Of a stretch of 51,764 bases of DNA, positions 7,822-17,142 are shown one piece after another. Made by a program: the position numbers and the translations under genes. This DNA comes from Candidatus Poribacteria bacterium (GTDB lineage Bacteria; Poribacteria; WGA-4E; WGA-3G). The stretch is taken from the NCBI GenBank assembly GCA_022820835.1, contig JAJEET010000111.1, positions 1 through 51,764 of the forward strand, in the 5' to 3' direction. The notes under the pieces are model-generated. The model was not told the origin of the DNA. It did no database searches and saw only the letters and a program-made list of their open reading frames with translations. Within the stretch, counting starts at the first letter, position 1. Each line of letters opens with the position of its first letter.

Positions 7822-9819
7822 TCAACCTAATTGGGTATACGGTTTCATATCCCATAGCAGGATAGCACCATCATAACCTGCACTTGCCAAAAGGTCACCG
7901 TCTGGTGAAAAGGCGAGGTCTTGCACATCCGAGGCGTGTCCCCAGAACGTGTGGACGTTTTCGCCGGTGGTAACATCCCATAACCGGATGGAGACTTTAT
8001 CCTTGAATCCCCACCAAGAGCCAGAAACAAGATACCGGCTACAAGGCGAAAAGGCTAAGGCAAATGGACGACGGGATTCTTCGGGCGGTAATATTACCAT
8101 CCGCGTTTCATACGTAGTGGCATCCCATAACCGAATCTCGTTAGCTATGCCACCGGCAAGGAGGGTCCCACAAGCCGAAAACGTGATGTTCCAAATTTCT
8201 CTGGCACGCGCCTTTTGACTGTTAGACGCAGCTGCTTTAAGTGCGCGTTCGATTGCCTTTTCATCGCCTTTATACAGGTTTGGGGATAAAGGCCATGCTA
8301 ACGAGAGCGAAGTCACAAAACTTCGACGTGCAACATCCCATACCCACGCGGTTCCGTCCTTTGAAGCCGTCACAAGTATCTTTCCATCCGGATGAAACGC
8401 TAATGCCAGAATATGTTCCGTATGCCTATAGAGGCGGTCTCCCTTTTTCCAACGATTGACATCCCACATATACAGTGTACCGTCTGTTGTTGTACTGACG
8501 AAACATTCGCCTATAGGCGAAAACGCTAGCCGGCCAACAAACTGAGGTTCGGTGAATGTCGTGATTCGGGTGTGAGACGCAACATGCCAGAATTCGATGG
8601 TTTTCATGTAACTCGCAGCCAAGAATTCCTCATCGGGGGACACAGCAAGTCGTCCCCTAAGTATAGTAGAAGGCAGTTCTGTGTCCATAAAAAGCGTCTG
8701 TTGTGCCCGTTTCTCTGCTACGTTCCAAAACACAATACCGCTGCCTGCCGTGTGTCCACTCACCAACGTTTTCCCGTTTTGCGTAAAGGTTACCGAATTG
8801 GGATGACCGAGATGTCCTTGAAGAGATGCCACCTGAGGTGTGTTTTCACGCCATACCTGAAAATCGCGTGGGCTTGCGATAGCGAATTGTTGTCCATCCG
8901 ATGAAAAGCACGCAGCATACGCGCCACCGCGATGTTCAAAGGTCCCTCGTTTCTCTTGTTGAGATGTGTCCCAAATCACGACCTCGTTCTTATAAATATC
9001 AGCAACTTTTAAAGAACCCTCAGGTAAATATGTTAACTTCACCTGATAGCCATCATATTCAGTGACTATTTCCAAGGTCTCTTTAGGAACATTCCATACG
9101 TGAACCTCGACAGTTTGATTTCCGTCAGTTTTTTTTCGAATACCGGCTGCAAGGAACTGTCCGCAGGGTGAAAAAACGAGATTATCCACCCGTAGCGCAT
9201 GGATATTGAATTGCGAGATGTGTTTCTGCGTTTCTAAATGTGTCACTGAAATCGTATTAGCACTGGACAGGTAAGCGAGGCATGTTCCATCTGGTGAGAA
9301 GCAGAGCGGACGAAAAACACCGGGCGCGGATTTCGCTTTCGGCTTTTCAACAGTGAACTCCGCAATAGATACGCCTGTTTCTACAGACCAGACAGGGACG
9401 CTACTAACCCAATTGGCGAACACGTGAGATGCTGCGAGGTGTTTTCCATCCGGCGAAAATGCGAGCTGAGAGACGTTTCCATTCAGCACTCGCTTGCCTA
9501 CTTCTAAAATACACCGCGGGTTTTGTGTCTCCCACACTTTAACAATGCCATCTGAATTTCCAGTCGCAATCCATTGTCCGTCGTCGGAAAAGGAGACAAC
9601 AGAAACCATCCCCCTTTCGGTTTCCCACAATGCGATGGGTTGCATTGTAGCAAGTTCGTACCACCACAGTCCAATATCCGTTGCGACAGCAAGAAGAGAC
9701 TCGCCATCTGGCGAAAACGCTATGTCTTTAACGCTTCCTCTACCGAGTCGGGCAATCGCACCTTCTGGAAGTGCCCACGTTGTAATGTCTGTGTTGTTAA
9801 TTTCCATCATTGGGACCAT
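7822..9819 (-). CDS. WD40-repeat protein, about 14 repeats
   Basis: A 665-aa protein made almost entirely of WD40 repeats. I count about 14 units with an FSPDG-type turn and a VWD/LWD-type end, for example AFSPDGDLLASAGYDGAILLWD near the C-terminus. That number is enough for two seven-bladed propellers. There is no signal peptide, membrane helix, kinase or peptidase domain, so it is probably a cytoplasmic scaffold with unknown partners. AGGAGG lies only 3 nt before the first ATG (9819) and 12 nt before the next (9810), so the start is uncertain by three residues. It is transcribed alone. Confidence 0.85.
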   Translation of the reverse strand: MVPMMEINNTDITTWALPEGAIARLGRGSVKDIAFSPDGESLLAVATDIGLWWYELATMQPIALWETERGMVSVVSFSDDGQWIATGNSDGIVKVWETQNPRCILEVGKRVLNGNVSQLAFSPDGKHLAASHVFANWVSSVPVWSVETGVSIAEFTVEKPKAKSAPGVFRPLCFSPDGTCLAYLSSANTISVTHLETQKHISQFNIHALRVDNLVFSPCGQFLAAGIRKKTDGNQTVEVHVWNVPKETLEIVTEYDGYQVKLTYLPEGSLKVADIYKNEVVIWDTSQQEKRGTFEHRGGAYAACFSSDGQQFAIASPRDFQVWRENTPQVASLQGHLGHPNSVTFTQNGKTLVSGHTAGSGIVFWNVAEKRAQQTLFMDTELPSTILRGRLAVSPDEEFLAASYMKTIEFWHVASHTRITTFTEPQFVGRLAFSPIGECFVSTTTDGTLYMWDVNRWKKGDRLYRHTEHILALAFHPDGKILVTASKDGTAWVWDVARRSFVTSLSLAWPLSPNLYKGDEKAIERALKAAASNSQKARAREIWNITFSACGTLLAGGIANEIRLWDATTYETRMVILPPEESRRPFALAFSPCSRYLVSGSWWGFKDKVSIRLWDVTTGENVHTFWGHASDVQDLAFSPDGDLLASAGYDGAILLWDMKPYTQLG

Positions 9820-9920
9820 AAACCTCCTGAGAAGCAGAATTTAGGCATGTTGCTGGTATAACGTGAGTTTGATAAATGTTGGACTTGTGTCGTGTCCAGT
9901 GTTAATTTGCGTTACATACC

Positions 9921-9941
9921 GCACAAACTAACAGTTTGTGC
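9921..9941. repeat. Perfect 9-bp hairpin in the WD40/larC gap
   Basis: GCACAAACT (9921-9929), loop AAC, AGTTTGTGC (9933-9941). The right arm plus following bases, AGTTTGTGCTACAA, recurs at about 50152-50165, so it belongs to a dispersed family. The gap 9820-9999 holds no gene. Confidence 0.55.
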
Positions 9942-9999
9942 TACAATTGCGCGCGGACGCGCAGCATCAAAAGCAAACTGAGAGGATACAAATGAAGGG

Positions 10000-11289
10000 T
10001 TAGATTTCGGGTTGATCTACTGGGTCAACAGAATTGAGGGTGCTGAGTGCTTCGGCGTAGACCTGTCGAAGCGGGACGTTGTTTTGTTCGGCAAGCCGTT
10101 TGCAGTCCTCGTATTCGGGGACAGTCTTGATAAGCGTGCCGTTGAGGTACCCGCGCTTGGCTTGGATCGTGCCCCACTGCGTCTTAACTTCGACGAAGTC
10201 GCGGCGGAGTTTGATCCGATCGGCGGAAGAGAGTCTCACGCCAAAGGTCGTGGTTTCGGTGAGGAGGAGTTCGATGAGTCTGTTGCGATGGGTTGTAGGG
10301 CAGAGGACGGTAATCTGCGTTGCCGGTCTGCCCTTCTTCATGTAAACAGGTGCGAGGAATACGTCAAGTGCACCGTGTTCAAAGAGTTGGGTCGTAACGT
10401 AGCCGGTAATCTCTGGGGACATATCGTCTACATTGGTTTCAATGATGTCCACATTGTCAGTCTCTGCGTGGTCGTGCGTCGTCTTTAAATCGGTGTCTGA
10501 GGTACTTTCGCCGAGACAGAGTCGGAGGAGGTTGGGACGTTGTTCGAGGTCGCGGGTGCCGGCACCGTACCCGATGCGATCAAGCCGCATCTGTGGCATG
10601 ACCCCGAACCCCTGCGATAGCGTCGTAATCAGCGCGGCACCGGTCGGCGTAACCAGTTCCTTCGGGATGTCGGTTTGATGGATCGGTACGCCCTGTAGGA
10701 GTTCCATTGTTCCTGGAACAGGGACAGGCATAACACCGTGTGCGCATTGGACAAAACCCCTACCGAGGGAGAGCGGGGACGCATAAACAGCGTCTACCTC
10801 CAGATATGTGATGCCGATGACTGAACCGACGATGTCCACAATAGAATCGATCCCACTGACTTCATGGAGGTGGACGTTGTCTTTTGATGTGTTGTGTACC
10901 TTCGCCTCTGCCTCAGCGAGCCGGTCGAAGACGCGTTTTGCGGTGTCCCGAACCGCTGCGTCCACATCACTATCGTCAAGCAATTTGAAAATATCTGAGA
11001 GGTGGCGACTCGGTCCATGCTCGTGGTGATGGTGAGAATGCGCATGCGAATGCGCGTGTGATTCTGCCGCGTCTGAGGAATTGTGTGCCGGATGCACGTC
11101 CACAATCGCTCGGGTGCCGGTAATATTATGCTTTACTGCCTTTTCAAAGCGTAGACTGAATTCTGCATCGAGTTTGAGGGTCGCCAATCCGTCTGTAAGT
11201 ATTTCTGGCGGCACCCCCGCATCAACTAAAGCACCGAGCGTCATATCGCCACTGATACCAGAAAAGCAGTCGAAATAAGCGATCTTCAA
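10000..11289 (-). CDS. larC: Nickel pincer cofactor biosynthesis protein LarC (DUF111)
   Basis: A 429-aa LarC-family protein. LarC inserts nickel into the pyridinium thiocarboxylate precursor to give the nickel pincer nucleotide used by lactate racemase (LarA) and its relatives. The family signature DCFSGISGDMTLGAL is at the very N-terminus, and a histidine-rich metal-binding stretch (HAHSHAHSHHHHEHG) lies near residues 80-94. The C-terminal half carries ETNVDDMSPEI. In Lactiplantibacillus plantarum LarC is made by a programmed frameshift between two frames; here it is one uninterrupted frame. No larA, larB or larE is adjacent. Confidence 0.88.
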   Translation of the reverse strand: MKIAYFDCFSGISGDMTLGALVDAGVPPEILTDGLATLKLDAEFSLRFEKAVKHNITGTRAIVDVHPAHNSSDAAESHAHSHAHSHHHHEHGPSRHLSDIFKLLDDSDVDAAVRDTAKRVFDRLAEAEAKVHNTSKDNVHLHEVSGIDSIVDIVGSVIGITYLEVDAVYASPLSLGRGFVQCAHGVMPVPVPGTMELLQGVPIHQTDIPKELVTPTGAALITTLSQGFGVMPQMRLDRIGYGAGTRDLEQRPNLLRLCLGESTSDTDLKTTHDHAETDNVDIIETNVDDMSPEITGYVTTQLFEHGALDVFLAPVYMKKGRPATQITVLCPTTHRNRLIELLLTETTTFGVRLSSADRIKLRRDFVEVKTQWGTIQAKRGYLNGTLIKTVPEYEDCKRLAEQNNVPLRQVYAEALSTLNSVDPVDQPEI

Positions 11290-11356
11290 GGTGATTTTAC
11301 TCCGTTAGATTGATGTGTTTGGAGCGGTTCGGTGAGGTGTCTATTATTCGTGATAA

Positions 11357-11375
11357 GCGGGGTTATAAACCCCGC
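11357..11375. repeat. Hairpin GCGGGGTT-ATA-AACCCCGC
   Basis: A perfect 8-bp stem with a 3-nt loop in the 111-bp space between the sigma factor stop (11401) and the larC start (11289). It is placed to act as a terminator or processing site for the sigma factor mRNA, but no T-run follows on the minus strand. It also matches the style of the window's dispersed hairpins. Confidence 0.5.
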
Positions 11376-11400
11376 CTGCAAAGGGGGACGTAAGTCCTGT

Positions 11401-13035
11401 TTAGACTTCTTGAAGTAATTCTCGAAACAGATCTTTGGATTCATCGCTTTTTTTAATTTTTTCAATGGCTTCGACCTCTATTTGTCGTACGCGCTCACGG
11501 CTGATTCGGAGTTTGTCCCCGATATCGGCTAAAGTATATTCGGTGCCGTCAATCAATCCGTATCGGAGTATGATGACCTGTGCTTCACGCGGGTTGAGCG
11601 TCCTGTTGAGGATTTCAGAGATGACCTCAATTTTCGCGTAATCGAGCAGGTAGTTCTCCGGTGTAATTTGAGATTGGTCCGGGATAAGTTCAGAAAACGA
11701 ACCGTCCGGTGAATCTTCATTAATCGGTGCGTCGAGCGGTACAGGGTCCTTCGTTGCGTTGAAAATTTCGGAGACCTTTTTCTCCGTGAGTTCAACAACT
11801 TTTGCGATCTCGGCTGTCGTTGGTTCGCGTCCGAGTTCGGATGTCAGGTCGGATTGTGCTTGCTTAATGGCACGCCGTGCTTCACCGATATAGCATGGTA
11901 CTCGGATCATCTGCCCTTGTTGGTCGAGTGCGCGTTTGATGGATTGCATAATCCACCACGTTGCATAGGTACTGAACCGGAATTTGAGTGTGTGGTCAAA
12001 TTTATCGACAGCACGCATCAAACCGAGGCTGCCTTCCTGCATCAAATCGAGGAAAGTCAACGAAGTTTTGCTGAAATGATGTTGCTTAGCGATGCTTGCG
12101 ACGAGCCGTAGGTTCGCTTCAACGATTTTCAATTTGGTCCCGTGTGTAATTTGGTCAGCCTCTTCGAGTTGTTCAAGTAGCCACTTGAGATGCGCGAATT
12201 CATTTTGTAAATCTTCAAGGGCGAATCGGAGTGTGCGCGGCGAATGCGTTGCTGTTCTCTCGGCTAACATCGCTGGTGGCAACTCCGTCAAAAGGATCTC
12301 AATCTCACATCGAATAACATCGAATTCCTGAAAAGCGAGGGATTCCTGTTCCTCGTCAAACGGCGTCAGTGCGACACGAGTGAGGTCGAGTAAGGGTGTT
12401 CCCTCAGCGGGCACAGTTTCATCGTGTTGTTGAGATTCGGCTATTTTTGCGTTAGCAGTGCTGATGCTACGACGGATCGTTTTACGTGCGTATTCTCGGA
12501 ATTCTGCGCCACGTTTTGTATCGCCGTTGTCAATAGCGTCAAAGAGAGCGAGGCTCCCCGCTTGCCTTAATTCTGGAGGCGAGGTGTCGGTGATATATTT
12601 GTTAAGCAGGTGTGCTTCGCCTTCAAAAATTTTCCAGCGTGCTTGCTCGAACAGTTTCGCTTTTGCCTCTAATTTTTCCAACAAAACGCCGAGTGCCTGT
12701 ACTTCGGCACGAATTTTGCTTATAATTAACCCGTGTTCAGCTTGCGGCGGTTCATATTTGTGTTTTTTCTCCGGATCCGTGTTTACGCTAATGCTAAGTG
12801 AGGTTAGAATCCAATCCGGGAACTGATTGAATAAAGAAGCGAACTTTTCGAGGCCGTCTTGATACTTTTCAAAGAACGCGGATTCTTGTTCGGGGTCCAA
12901 CAAAGGTGTTTTAGCGATCTTTTGCAGGTACGCGAAGGTCTCGTCCCGTGGTGATTCTGCGGGTACTTCTTCCGTCTCCTCTTCCTCGACAAAAAGTTCA
13001 GATTCTGTTGGATACATCGGGTAATAGTCTCTCAT
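11401..13035 (-). CDS. Sigma-70 family RNA polymerase sigma factor with long insertion
   Basis: A 544-aa sigma factor. Region 1.2 is recognisable near residues 34-60 ([16 protein letters not shown]). A poorly conserved charged segment of some 230 residues follows. Region 2 comprises [34 protein letters not shown] and [20 protein letters not shown] near 357. Region 3 follows, and region 4 has a helix-turn-helix ([20 protein letters not shown]) near 515. In region 2.4 the glutamine that reads the -12 base in E. coli sigma-70 (Q437) is kept, but T440 is replaced by lysine. This could be the housekeeping factor of an unusual lineage or a group 2 paralogue. The size and acidic N-terminus fit RpoD. 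It is divergent from the pentapeptide gene. Confidence 0.85.
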   Translation of the reverse strand: MRDYYPMYPTESELFVEEEETEEVPAESPRDETFAYLQKIAKTPLLDPEQESAFFEKYQDGLEKFASLFNQFPDWILTSLSISVNTDPEKKHKYEPPQAEHGLIISKIRAEVQALGVLLEKLEAKAKLFEQARWKIFEGEAHLLNKYITDTSPPELRQAGSLALFDAIDNGDTKRGAEFREYARKTIRRSISTANAKIAESQQHDETVPAEGTPLLDLTRVALTPFDEEQESLAFQEFDVIRCEIEILLTELPPAMLAERTATHSPRTLRFALEDLQNEFAHLKWLLEQLEEADQITHGTKLKIVEANLRLVASIAKQHHFSKTSLTFLDLMQEGSLGLMRAVDKFDHTLKFRFSTYATWWIMQSIKRALDQQGQMIRVPCYIGEARRAIKQAQSDLTSELGREPTTAEIAKVVELTEKKVSEIFNATKDPVPLDAPINEDSPDGSFSELIPDQSQITPENYLLDYAKIEVISEILNRTLNPREAQVIILRYGLIDGTEYTLADIGDKLRISRERVRQIEVEAIEKIKKSDESKDLFRELLQEV

Positions 13036-13117
13036 GTCCTCACCTCATTTTAGTCTCGATCTCCAGACCGAAGTGTATTTGAATTTGCTGCAAACAGCGA
13101 AAAAAATAAAAAAAGAT

Positions 13118-13146
13118 TTAACTTTTTAGTGCGTATATGGTATGCT
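13118..13146 (+). promoter_or_regulatory. Candidate sigma-70-type promoter
   Basis: TTAACT (13118-13123), a 17-nt spacer and TATGCT (13141-13146) lie about 108 nt upstream of the pentapeptide-repeat start in the divergent gap. Each hexamer matches 4 of 6 consensus positions. Predicted by eye only. Confidence 0.3.
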
Positions 13147-13253
13147 ATAGAGTGCAATCATTTTACAGAACTTATAACTATAATCTTGCAAGTTTAAGGC
13201 GGCACGCAGACACGAAGGTCACGTCAATTCGGTATAACCACAGGAGGTCGTTA

Positions 13254-13829
13254 ATGGCTCAACTCACACGTAATGAAATTTTAAAAAGATGTCAAGCCGG
13301 TGAAACCTGTTCTGGCGAAAATCTTGCAAATTTAGATTTATCGAATGAATCGCTCAGCGGTATTGATTTATCGGAAACAGATTTGAGCGGTGCAGATCTA
13401 AGTAATTCCGACTTAACCGATGCGAATTTAAACGATGCGAATCTCAGCGGAGCGAACCTGTCTGGTGCGACGCTCCATCGGACGTATCTGGTCGGTAGTA
13501 ATTTAACGGACGCGAACCTTGAGGCAGCAAACTTACGCGGCGCGTTCTTGAGTGGTAGTCTGCTCTGCGGTACGAATTTCAAACGTGCCGACTTGCGTCG
13601 TGCCACCCTTGGGTGTCCACAGTGCGAGGTGCCGGGACCTTTCGGGTCGCTCACGAGTTTCGAGAATGCGAACCTTGAAGAGGTAATTTTCGGTGAAATC
13701 AAATTGAAAGGCACTATCCTACTCGGTGCGAATTTGAAAAACGCGTATCTCTATGAGGTTGATCTCTCAGAAACTGTCTATCGCGCGACCGATCTTGAAG
13801 GTGCCATCACCAAAAAAGGACGCAATTAA
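13254..13829 (+). CDS. Pentapeptide-repeat protein
   Basis: A 191-aa protein dominated by A(D/N)LXX pentapeptide repeats (SGADLSNSDLTDANLNDAN and following), which fold into a right-handed beta-helix. Between the two repeat blocks is a loop containing CPQCEVPGPFG. The ATG at 13254 is chosen because AGGAGG (13242-13247) is 6 nt upstream; the frame stays open further upstream but the extension looks noncoding. Some members bind DNA gyrase or act as DNA mimics, but nothing here points to a specific target. No signal peptide, so probably cytoplasmic. Confidence 0.85.
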   Translation: MAQLTRNEILKRCQAGETCSGENLANLDLSNESLSGIDLSETDLSGADLSNSDLTDANLNDANLSGANLSGATLHRTYLVGSNLTDANLEAANLRGAFLSGSLLCGTNFKRADLRRATLGCPQCEVPGPFGSLTSFENANLEEVIFGEIKLKGTILLGANLKNAYLYEVDLSETVYRATDLEGAITKKGRN

Positions 13830-14158
13830 AATTAAGAACCCTCTCCGTCTCAACACAACTTGCTATTCATAGGTCGTCCCGCTTCATCTTTAGGCGTAGG
13901 ACACCGTTGCTTTAGCACTGAAGTAAAGAACTTGATCTCTGACAGGGAACGTTTGGCTGCGCTATGTCAAAGCACCTACGTTTCAGCGGTGTAATCTGTA
14001 CGATATGTGACGTTAACATAAAGCGGTATGATCTTTACTATATGTGACGTTAACATAACACAAGAGGTTTACCTAAAATGCATTTTTTTTTCGACGCTGT
14101 AGAATTCTCACCTGATTGTCCATTGGGACCTATGGCTAATATGCCAATCTGTAGCGCG
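13830..14158. repeat. 329-bp gene-free gap with an 18-bp direct repeat
   Basis: Two identical copies of TATGTGACGTTAACATAA lie at 14004-14021 and 14041-14058, a 37-bp period; the core TGACGTTAACAT contains the palindrome GTTAAC. The gap separates the convergent pentapeptide and ABC exporter genes, so a promoter role is unlikely. No gene or terminator was recognised in the rest. Confidence 0.55.
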
Positions 14159-16042
14159 TTAGTTCAGTTGCATCTTACAGAGTTTTTGATATAACCCTCC
14201 TTTTGCCAACAATGTTTCGTGCGTTCCGGTTTCCAAAATTTCGCCATTTTTGATAACGAGAATCTTATCCGCCCGAACAACGGTTGAAAGTCGGTGTGCG
14301 ATAATGAAACTGGTTCTCCCTGCCATGAGATTTGCTAACGACGCTTGGATAAGTGCTTCGGATTGTGTGTCGAGTGAAGATGTTGCTTCGTCTAACACAA
14401 GAATCGGTGCGTCTTTTAGTATGGCACGTGCGATGGAGAGGCGTTGCTGCTCGCCGCCGGAAAGTTTCATCCCTGCTTCACCGACGGGTGTTGCGTAACC
14501 TTTCGGAAGTTTGGAGATAAATTCGTGAGCGTTTGCCTTTTTCGCCGCTGCGATAATCGCGTCGTCGTTAGCCTCCGGATAACCGTACCGAATATTTTCC
14601 AGAATTGTGCCGTCAAAGAGGAACATATCCTGTGGTACGAGTGCAATACTTTGTCGCAGCGATGCCAGTTTTACTTCAGAAATAGGTACATTGTCTATCA
14701 AGATTTTTCCGGAGCCGACTTCATAGAAGCGTAGCAGTAGGTTGAGGAGCGTCGTTTTTCCGCTGCCGCTGGGTCCGACGAGTGCGACGACCTCTCCCGG
14801 TTTCGCCTCGAAAGAGACGTTGTTGATGGTGCGTTTCGACGCTGCTTGCGGGGTCCCTGAATCTTGTGCGTAAGAGAATGAGACGTTCTGAAATGTGACG
14901 GCTCCGCGGATATTTTTTAGTTCGATGCTGTCTGTGGCGTGGTCGTTCCGTTGTTGTTCTGCCTCAGGTCCGAAATCAAATAAATAAAAGATTCGTTCTG
15001 CAGAGACGAGGCATTGTTGTAAAGCACTGTTGACGTTCCCAATTGTTTTAATCGGTTTGAACATCCACATTACCATCCCGATATAACTGATAAAATCCGC
15101 TGTAGCGAGTTGTCCTGTAATAACCTCCCAGCAACCCAACCCAAAAACTATTGCAACCCCAGCAAACCCTAACCATTCAATTGTTGGTGGAAGGAGTGCT
15201 GCGAAACGTGCGCGCCGTACTGCTGAACAGTACTGGTTCCAATTAATGGTTCGGAAGCGGTTAATTTCTGTCTGTTCAGATGTAAAACTTTTGACAATTT
15301 TGATCCCGAAGAGTGTCTCTTTGAGATGTGAGTAAATATCGGTACTTTGTTGCTGAATCTCTGTGCTGGCGATGCGAATTCGCTTTCCAACAAATGTAAT
15401 CAGGTAAGCGACAAGCGGGAGAATAAGCAGAACAAAGACGGTGAATTTGAAACTGGTGATGAGCATTACAGAGAGAAAGAGGGTAACAAGAACAACAGCA
15501 CGTATAATGTTCGCCATCGCGGCGACGAGTGCCTGCCACACCCGGACATCGTCTGTAATACGCGTCATGAGGTCGCCAGTATGTTCTTCACGTAAAACAC
15601 CTAAAGGAGCCGTAACAAGTCGCTGATAGAGGGCATTCCGCAAGCGAAAAGCGAGTTTATGTCCGACCCGCGCCATTACATAGTCGTTGCAATAGACGAA
15701 AACACCCTTGAAAAAAATAAGGACGAGTATCCCTCCCAGCAACCATAGAAAGGCTTTCAGTGCGTCGCTGGCGCTCGTCAAGGTTATTTCAAAGCCATCG
15801 AAAGTAATCATGCCGCTTTCACGTTGAAAGTAGTGAATAGATACTGGTTCCTCAAATGTGCTTCCACCAACGGCTCCAAGCGCGTTAATCGTATCGTTAA
15901 GTAAAACTTGAAGGGCCACTAATTCGCATACAGCAACCACTAAAGCACAAACCCCTGCTAACAGAATAGAACCGGTATAGGGTGTGTGATACCGGGCGAA
16001 TCGGGTAAAAATTGGGTTTTTTGTGAGTGGCTCTTTGTCCAT
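14159..16042 (-). CDS. ABC exporter, fused membrane and ATPase domains (MsbA/LmrA type)
   Basis: A 627-aa half-transporter that would act as a homodimer. The N-terminal half has six predicted membrane segments, including TGSILLAGVCALVVAVCEL and IIRAVVLVTLFLSVMLITS. The ATPase half has Walker A GPSGSGKTT, the Q-loop in LVPQDMFLFDGTI, the signature LSGGEQQRLSIARAI and Walker B ILVLDEATSSLD, with H-loop IAHRLST. MsbA-type exporters flip lipids, lipid-linked sugars or peptides. Its place 10 nt downstream of the Clp1-like gene, at the end of a run containing polysaccharide genes, is compatible with lipid or glycan export, but the substrate is not determined. Confidence 0.9.
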   Translation of the reverse strand: MDKEPLTKNPIFTRFARYHTPYTGSILLAGVCALVVAVCELVALQVLLNDTINALGAVGGSTFEEPVSIHYFQRESGMITFDGFEITLTSASDALKAFLWLLGGILVLIFFKGVFVYCNDYVMARVGHKLAFRLRNALYQRLVTAPLGVLREEHTGDLMTRITDDVRVWQALVAAMANIIRAVVLVTLFLSVMLITSFKFTVFVLLILPLVAYLITFVGKRIRIASTEIQQQSTDIYSHLKETLFGIKIVKSFTSEQTEINRFRTINWNQYCSAVRRARFAALLPPTIEWLGFAGVAIVFGLGCWEVITGQLATADFISYIGMVMWMFKPIKTIGNVNSALQQCLVSAERIFYLFDFGPEAEQQRNDHATDSIELKNIRGAVTFQNVSFSYAQDSGTPQAASKRTINNVSFEAKPGEVVALVGPSGSGKTTLLNLLLRFYEVGSGKILIDNVPISEVKLASLRQSIALVPQDMFLFDGTILENIRYGYPEANDDAIIAAAKKANAHEFISKLPKGYATPVGEAGMKLSGGEQQRLSIARAILKDAPILVLDEATSSLDTQSEALIQASLANLMAGRTSFIIAHRLSTVVRADKILVIKNGEILETGTHETLLAKGGLYQKLCKMQLN

Positions 16043-16052
16043 GTTGATATCG

Positions 16053-17117
16053 CTACTTGTTCTGTTCTAACCTGTAATCGCCAAATTGGATGGCACACGC
16101 CTGCTTTACAGCATCAGCTCTGGAACGGATGCTGAATTCTCGTTTCTGGAAGTCTACCGCCTCAATAATACCGATGGCGTAAGTGTTACCAGTCGTATTG
16201 ATTAATCCGACGAGGCGGCGTTCAAAGTAGGCGGGTACCTCTACCGTAATGCGGGTCAAACTTAAACGGTTTTTGATGTGTGTGCCTGCTGCTTTGGAAA
16301 GGTACGTCGATGCGATGAGGCATAAGCTCCGGTGTCCCCATTCTGCGTAGTGGACTTCGGTTTCTGCGAGCTGCGAGAGGATTTCTAACTCTTTCTCATT
16401 TGCGGGTCTGCCTATGAAAAACGGGGTGCGCCCACCGCGGATTTGTCCAAAACAGAGGTTTTGAACGTTGCTTTCAGAGAAGTACGCATCAAATTGCGCC
16501 TTCCGATACCGGCTACGGACACTGCTGCGCTTTGATCGAACGTTTCGGTTCGGGAGGAGGTAGTGAATATCGAGCCATTCCTGTTGCGTGTAGCATGCCG
16601 TTATCTGCGTCAGTTCTATAGAACGACCGATACAGACCAAGTGGTTCGGCTTGACGAGTTCGATCTTATGCTGTTTGAGCGTGATTGCCGGAGGATCGTG
16701 GATATAGCCGGTTGTGTCAATAACGACAAAATCGGCATCGGTCTGGCGTGCGCTATCTACCATCAGACGTATCCCTGTGAGGATTTCAAGGAAGTGTCCG
16801 CTTGACGATATATCTCCGACAAAATAGAGTCTGTCGGCAGTGCCATCAAAGATGACGCGTTTCTCTGCTTGTATATGTTTGTCCGGTGCGAAGAATTTCA
16901 TACCGACGGTCGTTGGGGGACCGATTCGGGATTGTCCGATGTCGGCATCGACGCAAGCGACTTTGAGTCCTGCTGCGAGTGCGTAATCTGCTAAGTAACG
17001 GCAGAAGGTAGATTTTCCTGTATCGGTTGCCCCGATCACCAACACTATCTGTTGCGGCTTGACGATCTGATTCGCGAGATTTTGCCAATCCGGGTTAACC
17101 TGATACGTGCTATCCAT
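16053..17117 (-). CDS. Clp1/Grc3-family polynucleotide 5'-kinase-like protein
   Basis: A 354-aa P-loop protein of the Clp1/Grc3 family, known in eukaryotes and archaea as kinases that phosphorylate 5'-OH ends of RNA. Walker A is GATDTGKST (residues 29-37). The family segment VDADIGQS (56-63) follows, then PPTTVGMKFF. The Walker B-like VIDTTGYIHDPPA is near 130-145. The C-terminal 60 residues form a separate small beta-rich domain (ERRLVGLINTTGNTYAIGII), as in other prokaryotic members. No RNA ligase or phosphatase gene is adjacent. It sits between sppA and the ABC exporter with short gaps (25 and 10 nt) and is probably cotranscribed with them. RNA kinase activity is inferred from the family. 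Confidence 0.75.
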   Translation of the reverse strand: MDSTYQVNPDWQNLANQIVKPQQIVLVIGATDTGKSTFCRYLADYALAAGLKVACVDADIGQSRIGPPTTVGMKFFAPDKHIQAEKRVIFDGTADRLYFVGDISSSGHFLEILTGIRLMVDSARQTDADFVVIDTTGYIHDPPAITLKQHKIELVKPNHLVCIGRSIELTQITACYTQQEWLDIHYLLPNRNVRSKRSSVRSRYRKAQFDAYFSESNVQNLCFGQIRGGRTPFFIGRPANEKELEILSQLAETEVHYAEWGHRSLCLIASTYLSKAAGTHIKNRLSLTRITVEVPAYFERRLVGLINTTGNTYAIGIIEAVDFQKREFSIRSRADAVKQACAIQFGDYRLEQNK

Positions 17118-17142
17118 TTTTCTGCCTCATCGCGTGGCGAAT

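Noticed and set aside
7647..7865. 72-aa plus-strand frame
   Set aside because: Overlaps the intergenic hairpin and the WD40 gene end, has no ribosome site and no recognisable domain.
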